Of a stretch of 49,771 nt of DNA, positions 1 through 8,719 are shown one piece after another. Source of the DNA: Bacteroidota bacterium (GTDB lineage Bacteria > Bacteroidota > Ignavibacteria > UBA10030 > UBA8401); contig JAUXTU010000046.1 in NCBI GenBank assembly GCA_030679145.1, positions 1-49,771 on the forward strand. The letters are read 5' to 3'. The notes below the pieces were generated by a model. It searched no databases and was not told the origin of the DNA. It was given only the letters and a program-made list of their open reading frames with translations. The first letter of the stretch is position 1. Each line of letters begins with the position of its first letter. A program made the translations under genes and the position numbers.

Positions 1-334
1 CGTCACCATCACCCGTGGCAACCCACACCATTAGATCAGGCCGTGCAATTTTTAAACCGGAAGCAATAGCAGTTGCACGACCGTGAATGGTATGAAAACC
101 ATATGTATCCATATAATAAGGGAAACGACTTGAGCAGCCGATTCCTGAAATGAACACAATTTTTTCCTTTGGATAATTAAAGTCCGGTAAAATACGCTGG
201 ACTTGAGCCAGAACGGAATAATCGCCGCATCCGGGACACCATCGCACGTCTTGGTCTGAAGAAAAATCTTTCGATGTATATTTTACGGTAGCAGTGGGTG
301 ATTGATTCACAACTGAATCTACAAGAGTGCTCAT
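1..334 (-). CDS. korB: 2-oxoacid:ferredoxin oxidoreductase, beta subunit (N-terminal part)
   Basis: This is the thiamine-diphosphate-binding beta subunit of a 2-oxoacid (probably 2-oxoglutarate):ferredoxin oxidoreductase, a cytoplasmic enzyme that interconverts 2-oxoglutarate and succinyl-CoA with ferredoxin as electron carrier. The window edge cuts the gene: about 111 N-terminal residues are visible and the C-terminus lies beyond base 1. Visible family motifs are WCPGCGDY near residue 32, [11 protein letters not shown] near 62, HGRA near 82 and the start of the ThDP/Mg motif (GDGD) at the cut. The ATG overlaps the TAA of the upstream alpha gene by one base, so the two subunits are translationally coupled. 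Substrate choice (2-oxoglutarate versus another 2-oxoacid) cannot be fixed from this fragment; the fused alpha partner fits Kor-type enzymes best. Confidence 0.9.
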   Translation of the reverse strand, partial: MSTLVDSVVNQSPTATVKYTSKDFSSDQDVRWCPGCGDYSVLAQVQRILPDFNYPKEKIVFISGIGCSSRFPYYMDTYGFHTIHGRATAIASGLKIARPDLMVWVATGDGD

Positions 335-2172
335 TATAATTTTCCTCCTAACACATTATCGATTTTTTCTTCAATTTCAATTGAACGGAATGGTAAACCT
401 TGAACTTTATTTAATCCAATTGCAGAAACAAGGAATTTCTCGCGTAATATTTTGATAAGCTGTCCCAAATTGATCTCGGGAACTATAACATATTTATATT
501 TCGAAAGAATTTCTCCGACATTTTTCGGTAATGGATTAATATATTTCAGATGTAAATGCGCTACGGATTTTCCTTCTTTACGTTTTCGTTCAGTAGCAAC
601 TTTTATTGTTCCATATGTTCCGCCCCAGCCAACAACAAGAATATCACCGCTCTCCGGTCCTTCAACTTTTGCTAACGGAATATCATTCGCAATTCGTTCA
701 ACTTTTGCAGCACGTAATTTTACCATTAAATCATGGTTCTCAGGTTCGTAGTTGATGTTACCTGTTTTATCTTGTTTCTCTAATCCACCAATTCGATGTT
801 CAAGTCCTGGGGTACCGGGAATTGCCCATTCGCGTGAAAGAGTAATATCATCTCGAAGATACGGTTGGTAATTTACAGGATCAGTTCTAAATTTTGGAGC
901 AATTGATGGAAGATCTTTTTCTTGTGGTAAAAGCCATGGTTCTGAACCATTACCGAGATAACCATCGGTCAATAAAATTACCGGAGTCATATACTTGAGA
1001 GCGATTCGTGAAGCTTCAAAAGCCATTGTGAAGCAATCGCTTGGTGTTGATGCAGCGATTACTGGAATTGGGGCTTCACCATTTCTACCATAGACTGCTT
1101 GTAACAAATCTGCCTGTTCGGTTTTAGTCGGGAGTCCAGTACTTGGACCACCGCGTTGGACGTTCACTACGATAAGTGGTAATTCAACCATCACTGCAAG
1201 ACCCAAGGCTTCTGTTTTCAGTGCAAGCCCGGGACCGCTTGTTGTTGTAACTGCTAATGCGCCGCCGAACGCTGCACCAATAGCACTAGTAACTCCGGCA
1301 ATCTCATCTTCAGCTTGAAATGTCTTTACACGGAAATTTTTGAATGTTGATAGCTCGTGAAGAATATCGCTTGCAGGTGTTATTGGATATGATCCTAAGA
1401 ACAGGTCCAAGTTTGCCTGATGTGCGGCTGCAACAAGACCTAATGCCGTTGCTTGGTTTCCATTGATGTTTCGATATTTACCCGGAGTGAGAGGTGCCGG
1501 TTTTACATCATATTTTATTGCAAAGACATCAGTAGTTTCTGCATAGTTCCAACCAGCTTTCATTACGCGGGAATTTGCTTCAACCAATTCCGGTTTTTTG
1601 CCGAATTTTTCAATAATCCATTGGTTTGTATTATCCAATGTTCTATTGAACATCCAATACATCATTCCAAGGGCAAAAAAGTTTTTTGTCTTGTCTATGG
1701 TCTTTTGCGGTAAATTCAGATCGGCTAACGCTAGGTTTGTCAGCTTCGTGATATCAACTTGAAACAATTGATATTTGGATAGCGAACCATCTGCTAACGG
1801 GCTTTGTGAATATCCGGCAAGCTTTAAATTTTTGTCACCGAATCCATCGGTATTGACGATGATGATTCCATTTTCCTGAAGCGATCGAAGATTTACTTTT
1901 AATGATGCAGCATTCATTGCAACAAGAATATCGCAATGATCACCCGGAGTGTTGATCTCGGTTGCTCCAAAGTGAATTTGAAAACCACTGACTCCATATG
2001 TTGTGCCGATTGGTGCGCGAATCTCGGCAGGATAATCTGGTAAAGTACTCAGATCATTTCCCATTGCTGCAGATGTGTTTGTGAACTGTCCGCCGGTCAA
2101 CTGCATTCCATCACCGGAATCTCCTGCAAAACGGATAGTCACCTCATCCAATACACGAGTTTCTTTCTCCAT
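334..2172 (-). CDS. korA: 2-oxoacid:ferredoxin oxidoreductase, fused gamma-alpha subunit
   Basis: This 612-residue protein is the alpha subunit of the ferredoxin oxidoreductase, carrying the gamma domain at its N-terminus, the usual arrangement in KorA of aerobes and Chlorobi-like bacteria. Residues about 10-190 are the gamma domain ([16 protein letters not shown] at the start). Residues about 235-612 are the alpha pyrimidine-binding domain, with [18 protein letters not shown] and the diagnostic [18 protein letters not shown] stretch. Together with KorB it forms an alpha2beta2 enzyme converting 2-oxoglutarate plus CoA to succinyl-CoA, or the reverse in a reductive TCA cycle. An AGGAG ribosome binding site lies just before the ATG. 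There is no delta (ferredoxin-like) subunit gene next to it, which is normal for this class. Confidence 0.93.
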   Translation of the reverse strand: MEKETRVLDEVTIRFAGDSGDGMQLTGGQFTNTSAAMGNDLSTLPDYPAEIRAPIGTTYGVSGFQIHFGATEINTPGDHCDILVAMNAASLKVNLRSLQENGIIIVNTDGFGDKNLKLAGYSQSPLADGSLSKYQLFQVDITKLTNLALADLNLPQKTIDKTKNFFALGMMYWMFNRTLDNTNQWIIEKFGKKPELVEANSRVMKAGWNYAETTDVFAIKYDVKPAPLTPGKYRNINGNQATALGLVAAAHQANLDLFLGSYPITPASDILHELSTFKNFRVKTFQAEDEIAGVTSAIGAAFGGALAVTTTSGPGLALKTEALGLAVMVELPLIVVNVQRGGPSTGLPTKTEQADLLQAVYGRNGEAPIPVIAASTPSDCFTMAFEASRIALKYMTPVILLTDGYLGNGSEPWLLPQEKDLPSIAPKFRTDPVNYQPYLRDDITLSREWAIPGTPGLEHRIGGLEKQDKTGNINYEPENHDLMVKLRAAKVERIANDIPLAKVEGPESGDILVVGWGGTYGTIKVATERKRKEGKSVAHLHLKYINPLPKNVGEILSKYKYVIVPEINLGQLIKILREKFLVSAIGLNKVQGLPFRSIEIEEKIDNVLGGKL

Positions 2173-2224
2173 TTATTACTCCTCATTGAAAAATAAATAA
2201 TTGCGATAATTATTTGAATGGTTA

Positions 2225-2368
2225 AGATATCTGAAAAATTAATTGTCCTTTGTCATTCTGAGCGTAGCGAAGAATCCGCTGGCGGCGTGGGGAAAAATAA
2301 AGATCAAAAACTCCCGCGCGCAAACCGGATCCTTCACTTCGTCCCTTTGGGACTTTGTTCAGGATGAC
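2225..2368. repeat. Palindromic intergenic repeat (GTCATTCTGAGC family), copy 1
   Basis: The gap between ccdA and korA is filled by an imperfect palindrome. The left arm begins AGATATCTGAAAAATT and continues into GTCATTCTGAGCGTAGCG and AAGAATCC; the right arm (2327-2368) is the inverse, GGATCCTTCACTTCG through CAGGATGAC. The left arm reappears in inverse orientation, almost unchanged over about 50 bases, at 45770-45825. No open reading frame of note lies here. It is probably a non-coding dispersed repeat able to fold into a long hairpin. Confidence 0.75.
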
Positions 2369-2380
2369 GATGAATCCATT

Positions 2381-3115
2381 TTAAGACAGTGAATTCAAGA
2401 ACGGAAACCATTTTGCAAAATAACTTGCAATGATCGTTAAATAATTTGTGATCATTAAAATCCCAACTGCTACCAACATTACTCCGCCGACAACTTCAAT
2501 TGTATGGAAATGCTTCTTTATACGATTGAAGGCATTGAAAAATTTATTAATGCTTATTGCTGTCAAGAAGAACGGGATGCCTAAACCTAACGAGTAGACA
2601 AAAAGCAACACAATTCCTTGCAGTACTGTATCTTGCTGGCTGGCAATAGCAAGTATTCCTGCTAAAACCGGACCGATACATGGTGTCCAACCAAATGCAA
2701 AAGCCGCGCCAACTGCGAAAGAGCCTAAAATCCCGAGTTTTTTCTCTTGTAAGTGAAATCGTTTTTCATAATTGAGAAAACCAATCTTAAAAATCCCAAT
2801 CATATGAAGGCCAAAAACGATAATGATAGCCCCGGCAACCTTGCTGATGAGATTAAGATTATCATTCAATAATTGTCCGATGGAGGTAGCGGCGGCTCCC
2901 ATAAGAACAAAAATGAGTGTGAAACCAGAGATGAACACCAACGAGTTGATCATTACTGCGCGGGCAGCAGATTTATTATCACCTTTAATGTCATCAAGTG
3001 TATGTCCCGATATGAAAGAGATATAACCGGGAATAATTGGGAGTACGCACGGCGAAATAAATGAGAGTAAACCAAAAATAAAAGCAGTGAGAAGATTGAT
3101 ATTATCAGACAGCAT
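2381..3115 (-). CDS. ccdA: CcdA-family thiol-disulfide transport membrane protein
   Basis: This 244-residue inner-membrane protein belongs to the CcdA/DsbD-beta family, which passes reducing equivalents from cytoplasmic thioredoxin across the membrane to periplasmic partners such as cytochrome c maturation thioredoxins. About six hydrophobic segments are visible. The two conserved cysteines sit in the standard places: SPCVLPIIPGY (first helix, about residue 22) and GWTPCIGPVL (about residue 145). The length is typical of CcdA without extra thioredoxin domains. The start is supported by AAGGAG 11 bases upstream of the ATG. The next gene upstream encodes a sensor with a CxxCH heme motif, which needs c-type cytochrome maturation, but the two are separated by a terminator and need not be co-regulated. 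Confidence 0.88.
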   Translation of the reverse strand: MLSDNINLLTAFIFGLLSFISPCVLPIIPGYISFISGHTLDDIKGDNKSAARAVMINSLVFISGFTLIFVLMGAAATSIGQLLNDNLNLISKVAGAIIIVFGLHMIGIFKIGFLNYEKRFHLQEKKLGILGSFAVGAAFAFGWTPCIGPVLAGILAIASQQDTVLQGIVLLFVYSLGLGIPFFLTAISINKFFNAFNRIKKHFHTIEVVGGVMLVAVGILMITNYLTIIASYFAKWFPFLNSLS

Positions 3116-3304
3116 AAACTAAAACTCCTTATATATAGAATGTAGAAGAATTGTGCTCAAGTTTCAAGATAGAAGAAAATGATACAAAACGGTTACGTAA
3201 GTATAACAAAAGAATAGTGAGCAAAGTTGCTAATATGATGCAGGGAAGTGAAGAAAAGGTTTTAACTTGGAAAGGATATTCTTGTTACAAAGATTTTAAA
3301 AAAT

Positions 3305-3334
3305 ACAAAACCCGCTCTCTCAAGCGGGTTTTGT
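3305..3334 (-). terminator. Rho-independent terminator after the sensor kinase gene
   Basis: A near-perfect hairpin ACAAAACCCGCT / AGCGGGTTTTGT with a 6-base loop lies 28 bases past the stop codon of the kinase gene. On the minus strand the descending arm ends in a T-containing tract. The A/T-flanked stem could also work in the other direction. Confidence 0.75.
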
Positions 3335-3361
3335 CTAACTGCTAACAGCCAACCGCTGCTC

Positions 3362-4816
3362 TTAGATCGGCAGAGTTATCGCGTACGTCGTTCCTTTTCC
3401 TTCTTCGGAAACGAGAGTAATTTTTCCATTCTGTTTTTCAATGATCTTTTTTGCAAGAGCAAGATCTAATCCCACGCCGCCGCTTTGAACAACCTTAACG
3501 AACGGCTCGAATATCTTTTCTTGAAATGCTTTCGGAATACCGGCGCCATTATCTATAATTCTGATATATAATTTCCCCGCATCGGAATCTGTTTCCAAGC
3601 GAATAAATCCGCCTGCCGGAACATAGTTTGCAGCGTAGTTAATAATATTATCTAAGGCGCGCGCAGTTCTGTTCGCATCGATAATTGCTTGTCCATCGAA
3701 TTTTGCGGTGACATCAAATCGTATCTGCTGCTTTTCCAGATCGGATTTTACTATTGTTGCAACAGTGCGGGTAAGTTTACCAATGCTGGAAAGTTTTTTA
3801 TCCACCTTAATGTCTCCGGAAGTGAAATCAATCAAATCCTGCGTCATTCGATTGACGAGCTGTGCAGATTCTTTTGCCTCATCAAGCAATTCGTTCTTTT
3901 TAACTTCATCGAGAGTTGATTTTTTTATCTCGTCAATTGCATTGACAATATCTTTGATCGGTGAGCGGAAATCTTGAACGAGAGAAGCAGCAACTTGTCC
4001 AACGGTCGATATCCGTATTGCGTCCTGACTTTCTTTTAATGCACTTCTCATTTGCGTAAAGGCGCGTGCTAACGTTCCAACTTCATCATTGCCGTCAGGA
4101 AGTTTAAGATCATCGCTCATATTTCCTTTGCCGATTTCTTTGGTTGCATTTTCAAGTTTTTTCAATGGTGACTGAACTAAAGTTCGGAAGAAAATAAATC
4201 CGATGAGAATAATGAAGAAAGCCACGCCGCCGGAGATCATTGCTGATCGTTGTGAATTTTGTTGATTTGCATAAATGATCTTTGTTAAAGGGAAGTCAAG
4301 ATGTGCTACGCCAAGAACATCTCCAATCTGCACTTCATGACATCGTTGGCATTTTTTCTCGGCTATAAATGGAATCATTGCTTTAAAATCATCGCCAAGC
4401 CGGATCCATTGTTGTTTTCCTGTTGCAAGCACCTGATTGCCATATTGATTATCGTATTCGCCTTTGTTGTTCGCCAACAAAACACGTTCACCCAAACGAT
4501 GAACACGAGTGCTATCCATAAAATCTTCTGCGAGTCGCAATCGGCTTGTATCAATTCTGATATAGAGATCGTTCAAATTGGCGACCTGTTGAACTTTTTC
4601 AAGATATTTGTCGTTTACCATTTGGCTTTCAATCATCATGTTCACAAGAGATTCTTTCACGATCATTGCTTTTTGCAATGCAGATTCAAGAGCCTGCTCC
4701 TGCATCTGTTTTTCTTGATTCTCATTGTTCAAATAGACGCTGAGGGCAATTCCAATAATAAAAATTGGGACAAATGTTAGAAACAATTTTGTTGAAATGC
4801 TAAGATTACGAAACAT
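3362..4816 (-). CDS. Membrane sensor kinase-like protein with periplasmic CxxCH and no phosphoacceptor His
   Basis: About 484 residues counted from the ATG at 4816, which has GGAG five bases upstream; a longer in-frame start at 4858 lacks such a site. Order: TM helix (about 7-28), periplasmic domain (about 30-190) with a CQRCH c-type heme motif (Cys156, Cys159, His160) as in DUF3365/Tll0287-like sensors, second TM (about 193-211), HAMP linker (about 212-265), a coiled dimerisation segment, and a C-terminal HATPase_c domain. The ATPase boxes look intact: ALDNIINYA (N box), DNGAGIP (G1), FEPF (F box), GGVGLDLALAKK (G2). In the dimerisation helix the usual H-E/D-x-R-x-P is replaced by VQDFRSPI: Gln281 (codon CAA) stands where the phosphorylated His should be. 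It probably senses redox state or a gas, but how it signals is unclear. No response regulator gene is adjacent. Confidence 0.82.
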   Translation of the reverse strand: MFRNLSISTKLFLTFVPIFIIGIALSVYLNNENQEKQMQEQALESALQKAMIVKESLVNMMIESQMVNDKYLEKVQQVANLNDLYIRIDTSRLRLAEDFMDSTRVHRLGERVLLANNKGEYDNQYGNQVLATGKQQWIRLGDDFKAMIPFIAEKKCQRCHEVQIGDVLGVAHLDFPLTKIIYANQQNSQRSAMISGGVAFFIILIGFIFFRTLVQSPLKKLENATKEIGKGNMSDDLKLPDGNDEVGTLARAFTQMRSALKESQDAIRISTVGQVAASLVQDFRSPIKDIVNAIDEIKKSTLDEVKKNELLDEAKESAQLVNRMTQDLIDFTSGDIKVDKKLSSIGKLTRTVATIVKSDLEKQQIRFDVTAKFDGQAIIDANRTARALDNIINYAANYVPAGGFIRLETDSDAGKLYIRIIDNGAGIPKAFQEKIFEPFVKVVQSGGVGLDLALAKKIIEKQNGKITLVSEEGKGTTYAITLPI

Positions 4817-4923
4817 AATGGCTCCATTTAGTGTGTGTTCTGTCGGTAAATAGCACAAATTAGTCCGAATTTACAACTATTAAAACGAAAAATATTGGAA
4901 TTTGGATTAGTGAGGTGAAATAA

Positions 4924-4948
4924 AACAGGCGGATTGCATCCGCCTGTT
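4924..4948 (-). terminator. Rho-independent terminator of the arginine operon
   Basis: A perfect 10-bp stem AACAGGCGGA / TCCGCCTGTT with a 5-base loop is followed on the minus strand by TTTTATTT. It lies about 105 bases beyond argG, with a 69-bp repeat element between the gene and the terminator. Confidence 0.75.
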
Positions 4949-4978
4949 AATAAATGAGTGATATAAAATAAAATTAAA

Positions 4979-5047
4979 CGTCATTCCCGCATGTTTTAGG
5001 CGGGAATCTATTCTATGGATGTCCGATAGGAGCGTTCGGGCATGACG
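4979..5047. repeat. 69-bp intergenic repeat (CGTCATTCCCGC...CGGGCATGACG), copy 1
   Basis: The element starts CGTCATTCCCGC and ends CGGGCATGACG, so its ends are inverted copies of one another. It contains two potential hairpins: TTCCCGC with GCGGGAA, and an imperfect GTCCGA/TCGGGC pairing. A second copy of exactly the same length lies at 47055-47123. It sits in the 3' untranslated part of the argG message, ahead of the terminator. Confidence 0.8.
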
Positions 5048-5054
5048 TTACTCT

Positions 5055-6293
5055 TTACTTTTTTCGTTTTAATGCTTTTTTCACTTTGGCAAACTTTTCT
5101 TTGTTCACTCGATTATAGATTTTTGACGGCAATCCATAGATCTTTATGAATCCTTCCGCCGCTGTATGATCGTACGTATCCGCAACGGTATATGTTGCAA
5201 GTTTCAAATCATAGAGTGAGAACGGGGAAGTGCGTCCGGCAATTTCGATATTTCCTTTATATAATTTTACTTTTACAATTCCGGTTACGTTCTTTTGTGT
5301 TTCGTTGATGAAACCATCCAATGCTTTCTTTAATGGTGTGAACCATAAGCCGTTGTAAATAATAGTTGCATAATCGCTTGCCAATTTAATCTTGTAGTGC
5401 ATCACTTCTTTATCTAACGTAAGGCGTTCAAGTTCACGATGTGCAAAATGAAGTGTTACTGCAGCAGGAGCTTCATAAATTTCGCGTGATTTAATTCCTA
5501 CAAGGCGATTCTCTACTAGGTCAAGTCGCCCTACGCCGTTTGCTCCGGCGATCTCATTCAATTTGTGAATAAGAGAGACGCCATCCATTTTTTTTCCATT
5601 TAATCCAACCGGAATTCCTTCTTTGAATTCAAGAGTTACATATGTTGGTTTATCAGGAGCATTTTCCGGTGAAACTGTTCGTGTATATGCATCTTGCGGT
5701 GCAACTTCCATCGGATCTTCCAGAATGCCGCACTCAATAGCGGTTCCCCAAATATTTTCATCGATAGAGTATGGACTGTCTTTGGTCGCGGCAACAGGAA
5801 TTCCATGTTGCTGGCAATACTCAACTTCTTCTTCGCGTGATTTGAATTCCCATTCTCGAAGCGGGGCAATTACTTTTAATTCCGGTGCGAGTGCCATCAC
5901 AGCTACTTCAAAACGAACTTGATCATTTCCTTTTCCCGTACATCCGTGAGCAACGGCTGTGCAGTGTTCGCGCTTTGCAACTTCAACAAGCGCTTTTGCA
6001 AGCAATGGTCTTCCGATTGCCGTTGCCATCGGATAGTTATGTTCGTACAGTGCGCCTGCTTTTAATGCCGGGAAGATATAATCGTAAACAAATTCTTTTT
6101 CAAGATTCTGCATGAATACTTTTTTTGCACCGGATTTGTATGCTTTTTCCGGTACGCCGATCAATTCTTTTTTCTGTCCAAGGTTTCCGGTAACGGTAAT
6201 GACATCCGCATTATACTTTTCTTGCAGCCATTTTACGATGACGGATGTATCTAAACCGCCGGAATACGCAACTGCTATTTTTTGTTTTTTCAC
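5055..6293 (-). CDS. argG: Argininosuccinate synthase
   Basis: ArgG condenses citrulline and aspartate using ATP to give argininosuccinate, the penultimate step of arginine synthesis, in the cytoplasm. The N-terminus carries the PP-loop [10 protein letters not shown] used to bind ATP; citrulline/aspartate-site motifs such as [13 protein letters not shown] (about residue 120) and [11 protein letters not shown] (about 175) are present. The length, about 412 residues, is normal. There is no ATG at the start: a GTG (6293) stands 9 bases after AAAGGA and a TTG (6299) 3 bases after it, so GTG is preferred. It is the last gene of the arg operon, directly after argR. The C-terminus is lysine-rich. 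Confidence 0.95.
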   Translation of the reverse strand: MKKQKIAVAYSGGLDTSVIVKWLQEKYNADVITVTGNLGQKKELIGVPEKAYKSGAKKVFMQNLEKEFVYDYIFPALKAGALYEHNYPMATAIGRPLLAKALVEVAKREHCTAVAHGCTGKGNDQVRFEVAVMALAPELKVIAPLREWEFKSREEEVEYCQQHGIPVAATKDSPYSIDENIWGTAIECGILEDPMEVAPQDAYTRTVSPENAPDKPTYVTLEFKEGIPVGLNGKKMDGVSLIHKLNEIAGANGVGRLDLVENRLVGIKSREIYEAPAAVTLHFAHRELERLTLDKEVMHYKIKLASDYATIIYNGLWFTPLKKALDGFINETQKNVTGIVKVKLYKGNIEIAGRTSPFSLYDLKLATYTVADTYDHTAAEGFIKIYGLPSKIYNRVNKEKFAKVKKALKRKK

Positions 6294-6309
6294 GGTCAAT
6301 GTTCCTTTG

Positions 6310-6759
6310 TTATGTTAGTCTTTCGTTGATTAAATCTTTTAATATTTTTTCTATCTTGCTGATTTTTTTTACTGAAGCGGGTGTTACAAATACAGTATCA
6401 TCGCCGGCAACTGTTCCGATGATCAAAGGATTCATCAGTGAATCGACAAATGACGCGACACCGGAAGCTCTTCCCGGAAGGGTTCTGATCACAACCATCA
6501 CCTCATTATGTTCAACACTGAGGACTTCACGTCCGACAAGAGGGGAGATTTTTTCTTCGGATTGACCATTGAGTGAATACCGTAAACCATCATTTGTATG
6601 GATGCGTGATACGCCAAGTTCGGCCAGATCGCGGGACAATGTTGCCTGAGTAACATCAAAATTCCGTTTTTTCAACAACGCAACAAGTTCATCCTGGCTC
6701 GCAACAGGTTGTGATTGTATGATCTCTTTTATTATAAAAAGTCGTTGTGGTTTGTTCAT
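6310..6759 (-). CDS. argR: Arginine repressor ArgR
   Basis: This 149-residue protein is the arginine-sensing transcription regulator that, as a hexamer, binds ARG boxes and represses arginine synthesis genes. The N-terminal winged helix (about 1-68) contains [20 protein letters not shown] and the SRDLAELG recognition helix. The C-terminal oligomerisation and arginine-binding domain has the [10 protein letters not shown] motif with the paired Asp residues that contact arginine. The start is placed at the ATG at 6759; an in-frame GTG nine bases upstream is possible. It sits inside the operon it should control, between argF and argG, and an ARG-like box lies 30 bases upstream of its start, suggesting autoregulation. 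Confidence 0.94.
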   Translation of the reverse strand: MNKPQRLFIIKEIIQSQPVASQDELVALLKKRNFDVTQATLSRDLAELGVSRIHTNDGLRYSLNGQSEEKISPLVGREVLSVEHNEVMVVIRTLPGRASGVASFVDSLMNPLIIGTVAGDDTVFVTPASVKKISKIEKILKDLINERLT

Positions 6760-6788
6760 ATACTTCACTTCTCAATACAACATCGCTA

Positions 6789-6802
6789 TGAATTTTTGTA
6801 CA
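6789..6802. promoter_or_regulatory. Candidate ARG box upstream of argR
   Basis: TGAATTTTTGTACA matches 12 of 14 positions of the TGAATwwwwATTCA ARG-box core and lies 30 bases upstream of the argR start, in the 67-base gap after argF. A single box in an AT-rich genome can occur by chance, so this is weaker than the tandem boxes at argC. Confidence 0.35.
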
Positions 6803-6826
6803 TCGGTCTAGTATAGATCCAATGTC

Positions 6827-7732
6827 TTACAACTTTCCAATCAGTTTAGCCATAATTGCTTTTTGAATGTGCAATCGATTCTCTGCTTGATCGTTAACAA
6901 CAGATTGTTTTCCATCTAATGCTTCGTCGGTAATTTCCTCACCACGATGCGCAGGAAGGCAATGCATAACAATAACATCTTTTGTTGCATGCCGCAGCAA
7001 AGATGAGTTAACCTGGTATTCCCAAAAATCGTATATCCGCTTTGTTTTTTCTTGCTCTTTTCCCATGCTCGTCCAAGTATCGGTATACACCACATCTGCT
7101 TTGTTCACGGCGTTTTTTGGATCGCGAATGATCTCGATCTTGCTCACTTTTGCATTGACCGCTTTGTCAAAAATTATTTTATTTGGCTCGTATCCAAAAG
7201 GAATTGCAAGTGTAAGATGAATTGGAATAATTGATGACAGTTCAAGCCAGGAATTAACAATATTGTTTCCATCACCCACGTAAGCAATTTTCACATGGTC
7301 CCGCAGTTTGTTATGCTGTCGAATGGTATAAAGATCCGCCATTATTTGACAAGGATGGGAAAGATCTGAAAGTGCGTTGATTACCGGAACCGTTGCATGC
7401 TTTGCGAGATCGAGCAATAACTGATGACTAAACACACGGGCAACAATTGCATCGTTAAACCGCGAAACCACATTGGCAACATCGGCGGCAGATTCACGAA
7501 CGCCGAGACCAACGCCTTCATCTGTTAAGAAAATTCCCTGTCCGCCAAGCTGAATGATACCAACCTCAAATGACACACGGGTTCGGAGTGACGGTTTTTG
7601 GAAGATCATTGCAACCGTTTTCCCGGAAAGTGGTTTTACATCTTTTTGCACTTTCAAAGAATCGGTGAGAGCGAGAAGTTCAAATACTTCGTCTCTATTT
7701 AAATCTGCTATGGATAAAAAATCTTTGGTCAT
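6827..7732 (-). CDS. argF: Ornithine carbamoyltransferase
   Basis: ArgF transfers the carbamoyl group from carbamoyl phosphate to ornithine, giving citrulline. The protein is about 301 residues from the ATG at 7732 (an in-frame TTG at 7753 is less likely). Carbamoyl-phosphate-binding SLRTR is present near residue 50, HPCQIMADL near 130, the ornithine-site loop DTWTSMGKE near 225, and the HCLPAHRGEE catalytic motif near 265. The intact SMG loop and SLRTR context argue for a true ornithine enzyme rather than the N-acetyl- or N-succinyl-ornithine transcarbamylases found in some Bacteroidetes. No strong ribosome binding site is visible. It is followed by argR after 67 bases. Confidence 0.93.
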   Translation of the reverse strand: MTKDFLSIADLNRDEVFELLALTDSLKVQKDVKPLSGKTVAMIFQKPSLRTRVSFEVGIIQLGGQGIFLTDEGVGLGVRESAADVANVVSRFNDAIVARVFSHQLLLDLAKHATVPVINALSDLSHPCQIMADLYTIRQHNKLRDHVKIAYVGDGNNIVNSWLELSSIIPIHLTLAIPFGYEPNKIIFDKAVNAKVSKIEIIRDPKNAVNKADVVYTDTWTSMGKEQEKTKRIYDFWEYQVNSSLLRHATKDVIVMHCLPAHRGEEITDEALDGKQSVVNDQAENRLHIQKAIMAKLIGKL

Positions 7733-7786
7733 TGTTATATTGGTAATTTTCAAAAATTAGTAAACTACATGATCGGGGATGAATAA

Positions 7787-7815
7787 TGAAATCTTGAAAT
7801 ATTGTAATCTTGCAA
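7787..7815. repeat. AATCTTGnAAT repeats between argF and argB
   Basis: Two tandem units, GAAATCTTGAAAT and TGTAATCTTGCAAT, lie in the 96-base gap. Further copies of the same motif occur on both sides of the broken four-helix-bundle gene (8688-8698, around 8712, and 9124-9140). An overlapping AATATT inverted repeat (to about 7827) could form a weak hairpin. Confidence 0.5.
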
Positions 7816-7828
7816 TAAGCAATATTTT

Positions 7829-8671
7829 TTAAAGTACAAGTTCTGTTCCAATACCTTCGTCTGTAAAAATTTCGAGAAGGAGTGAATGTTTTTTTCTTCC
7901 GTCGATCATGTGAACTTTCTTTACGCCGGCGTGCAGAGTTGAAAATGCGGATTTTACTTTGGGAATCATGCCGCCGCTGATAATTCCTTCGCCGAATAAT
8001 TCGCGTGCATTTTGTTCGGTTAATGTTGAAACAAGCTGCTTGTTTGCGATAACACCTTCAACATCACTCAGATACACTAATTTTTCAGCCTTGAGTGCTG
8101 AAGCAACTGCGGCTGCTGCAAGATCCGCGTTTACGTTGTAAATTGTTCCATCCGTTCCGACACCGAAAGGAGCGATCACAGGCATCAATTTATTTGTCAG
8201 AAACATCTGCAGAAAAGGAACATTCACATCAACAATCTTTCCAACAAGTCCTATGTCCTCTCCATCCTCAAGATATTTTTCAGCAGTTAACAGATTATTA
8301 TCCACGCCGCTTATGCCAACCGATTCGCCGTCATTTTGATTGATCAGATTCACAATCTCTTTGTTGATCTTTCCCGCTAGGACCATTTGAACAACTTCCA
8401 CCATTTTTTTATCGGTAAAACGATGCCCGTTCACAAATTGGGTCTCAATTCCTAGTTTGTAAGCAGTATCAGTTATCTCTTTGCCGCCGCCGTGAACGAT
8501 AACGATGTTGATCCCGATCTTTTTCAAAATGGTAACATCTTTTGCGAATCGTTGTTTCAACTCGGTTTCAGTTTGTGCAGCACCGCCATATTTAACAACA
8601 AATGTTTTCCCCTCATACTTTTGGATGTAGGGAAGGGCTTCGATAAGTATTTCTTCTTTGGATTGTGCCAT
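7829..8671 (-). CDS. argB: Acetylglutamate kinase
   Basis: ArgB phosphorylates N-acetylglutamate, the second step and often the arginine-feedback-controlled step of the pathway. The 280-residue protein has the amino-acid-kinase fold: KYGGAAQ near residue 28 (ATP phosphate-binding lysine and glycines), VHGGGKEI near 60, NVNADLAAAAVASAL near 180 and a catalytic-lysine segment GGMIPKV near 230. The N-terminus (about 25 residues before the first strand) is of intermediate length. The next gene upstream is the broken four-helix-bundle gene, which separates it from argJ. Confidence 0.95.
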   Translation of the reverse strand: MAQSKEEILIEALPYIQKYEGKTFVVKYGGAAQTETELKQRFAKDVTILKKIGINIVIVHGGGKEITDTAYKLGIETQFVNGHRFTDKKMVEVVQMVLAGKINKEIVNLINQNDGESVGISGVDNNLLTAEKYLEDGEDIGLVGKIVDVNVPFLQMFLTNKLMPVIAPFGVGTDGTIYNVNADLAAAAVASALKAEKLVYLSDVEGVIANKQLVSTLTEQNARELFGEGIISGGMIPKVKSAFSTLHAGVKKVHMIDGRKKHSLLLEIFTDEGIGTELVL

Positions 8672-8687
8672 AAGAGATTATATAATT

Positions 8688-8698
8688 CAAGATTGCAT
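8688..8698. repeat. Inverted repeat arm flanking the four-helix-bundle gene (left)
   Basis: CAAGATTGCAT here and ATGCAATCTTG at 9124-9134 are perfect 11-bp inverted copies that bracket the frameshifted gene. A small hairpin AAAATAACA/TGTTATTTT follows at 8706-8727, overlapping the gene's stop. Confidence 0.55.
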
Positions 8699-8719
8699 GA
8701 TTTCAAAATAACAAGATTG

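Noticed and set aside
334-2172. Fusion of gamma and alpha subunits in KorA as a novelty
   Set aside because: This arrangement is the normal one for Kor-type enzymes in many bacteria.
3151-3345. 64-codon open frame between ccdA and the kinase gene
   Set aside because: It ends within the terminator hairpin, is Lys/Arg-rich from AT-rich DNA and has no start signal.
3701-4000. Frameshift as the cause of the missing kinase His
   Set aside because: The frame and flanking residues (S-x-V-Q-D-F-R-S-P) are intact; only the single codon differs.
4301-4780. 159-codon frame opposite the sensor kinase gene
   Set aside because: Antisense shadow of a gene whose own frame has clear HAMP and ATPase motifs.
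6827-7732. N-acetyl- or N-succinyl-ornithine transcarbamylase of Bacteroidetes type
   Set aside because: The SLRTRVSFE context, HPCQIMADL and DTWTSMG loop match ordinary ornithine carbamoyltransferase.
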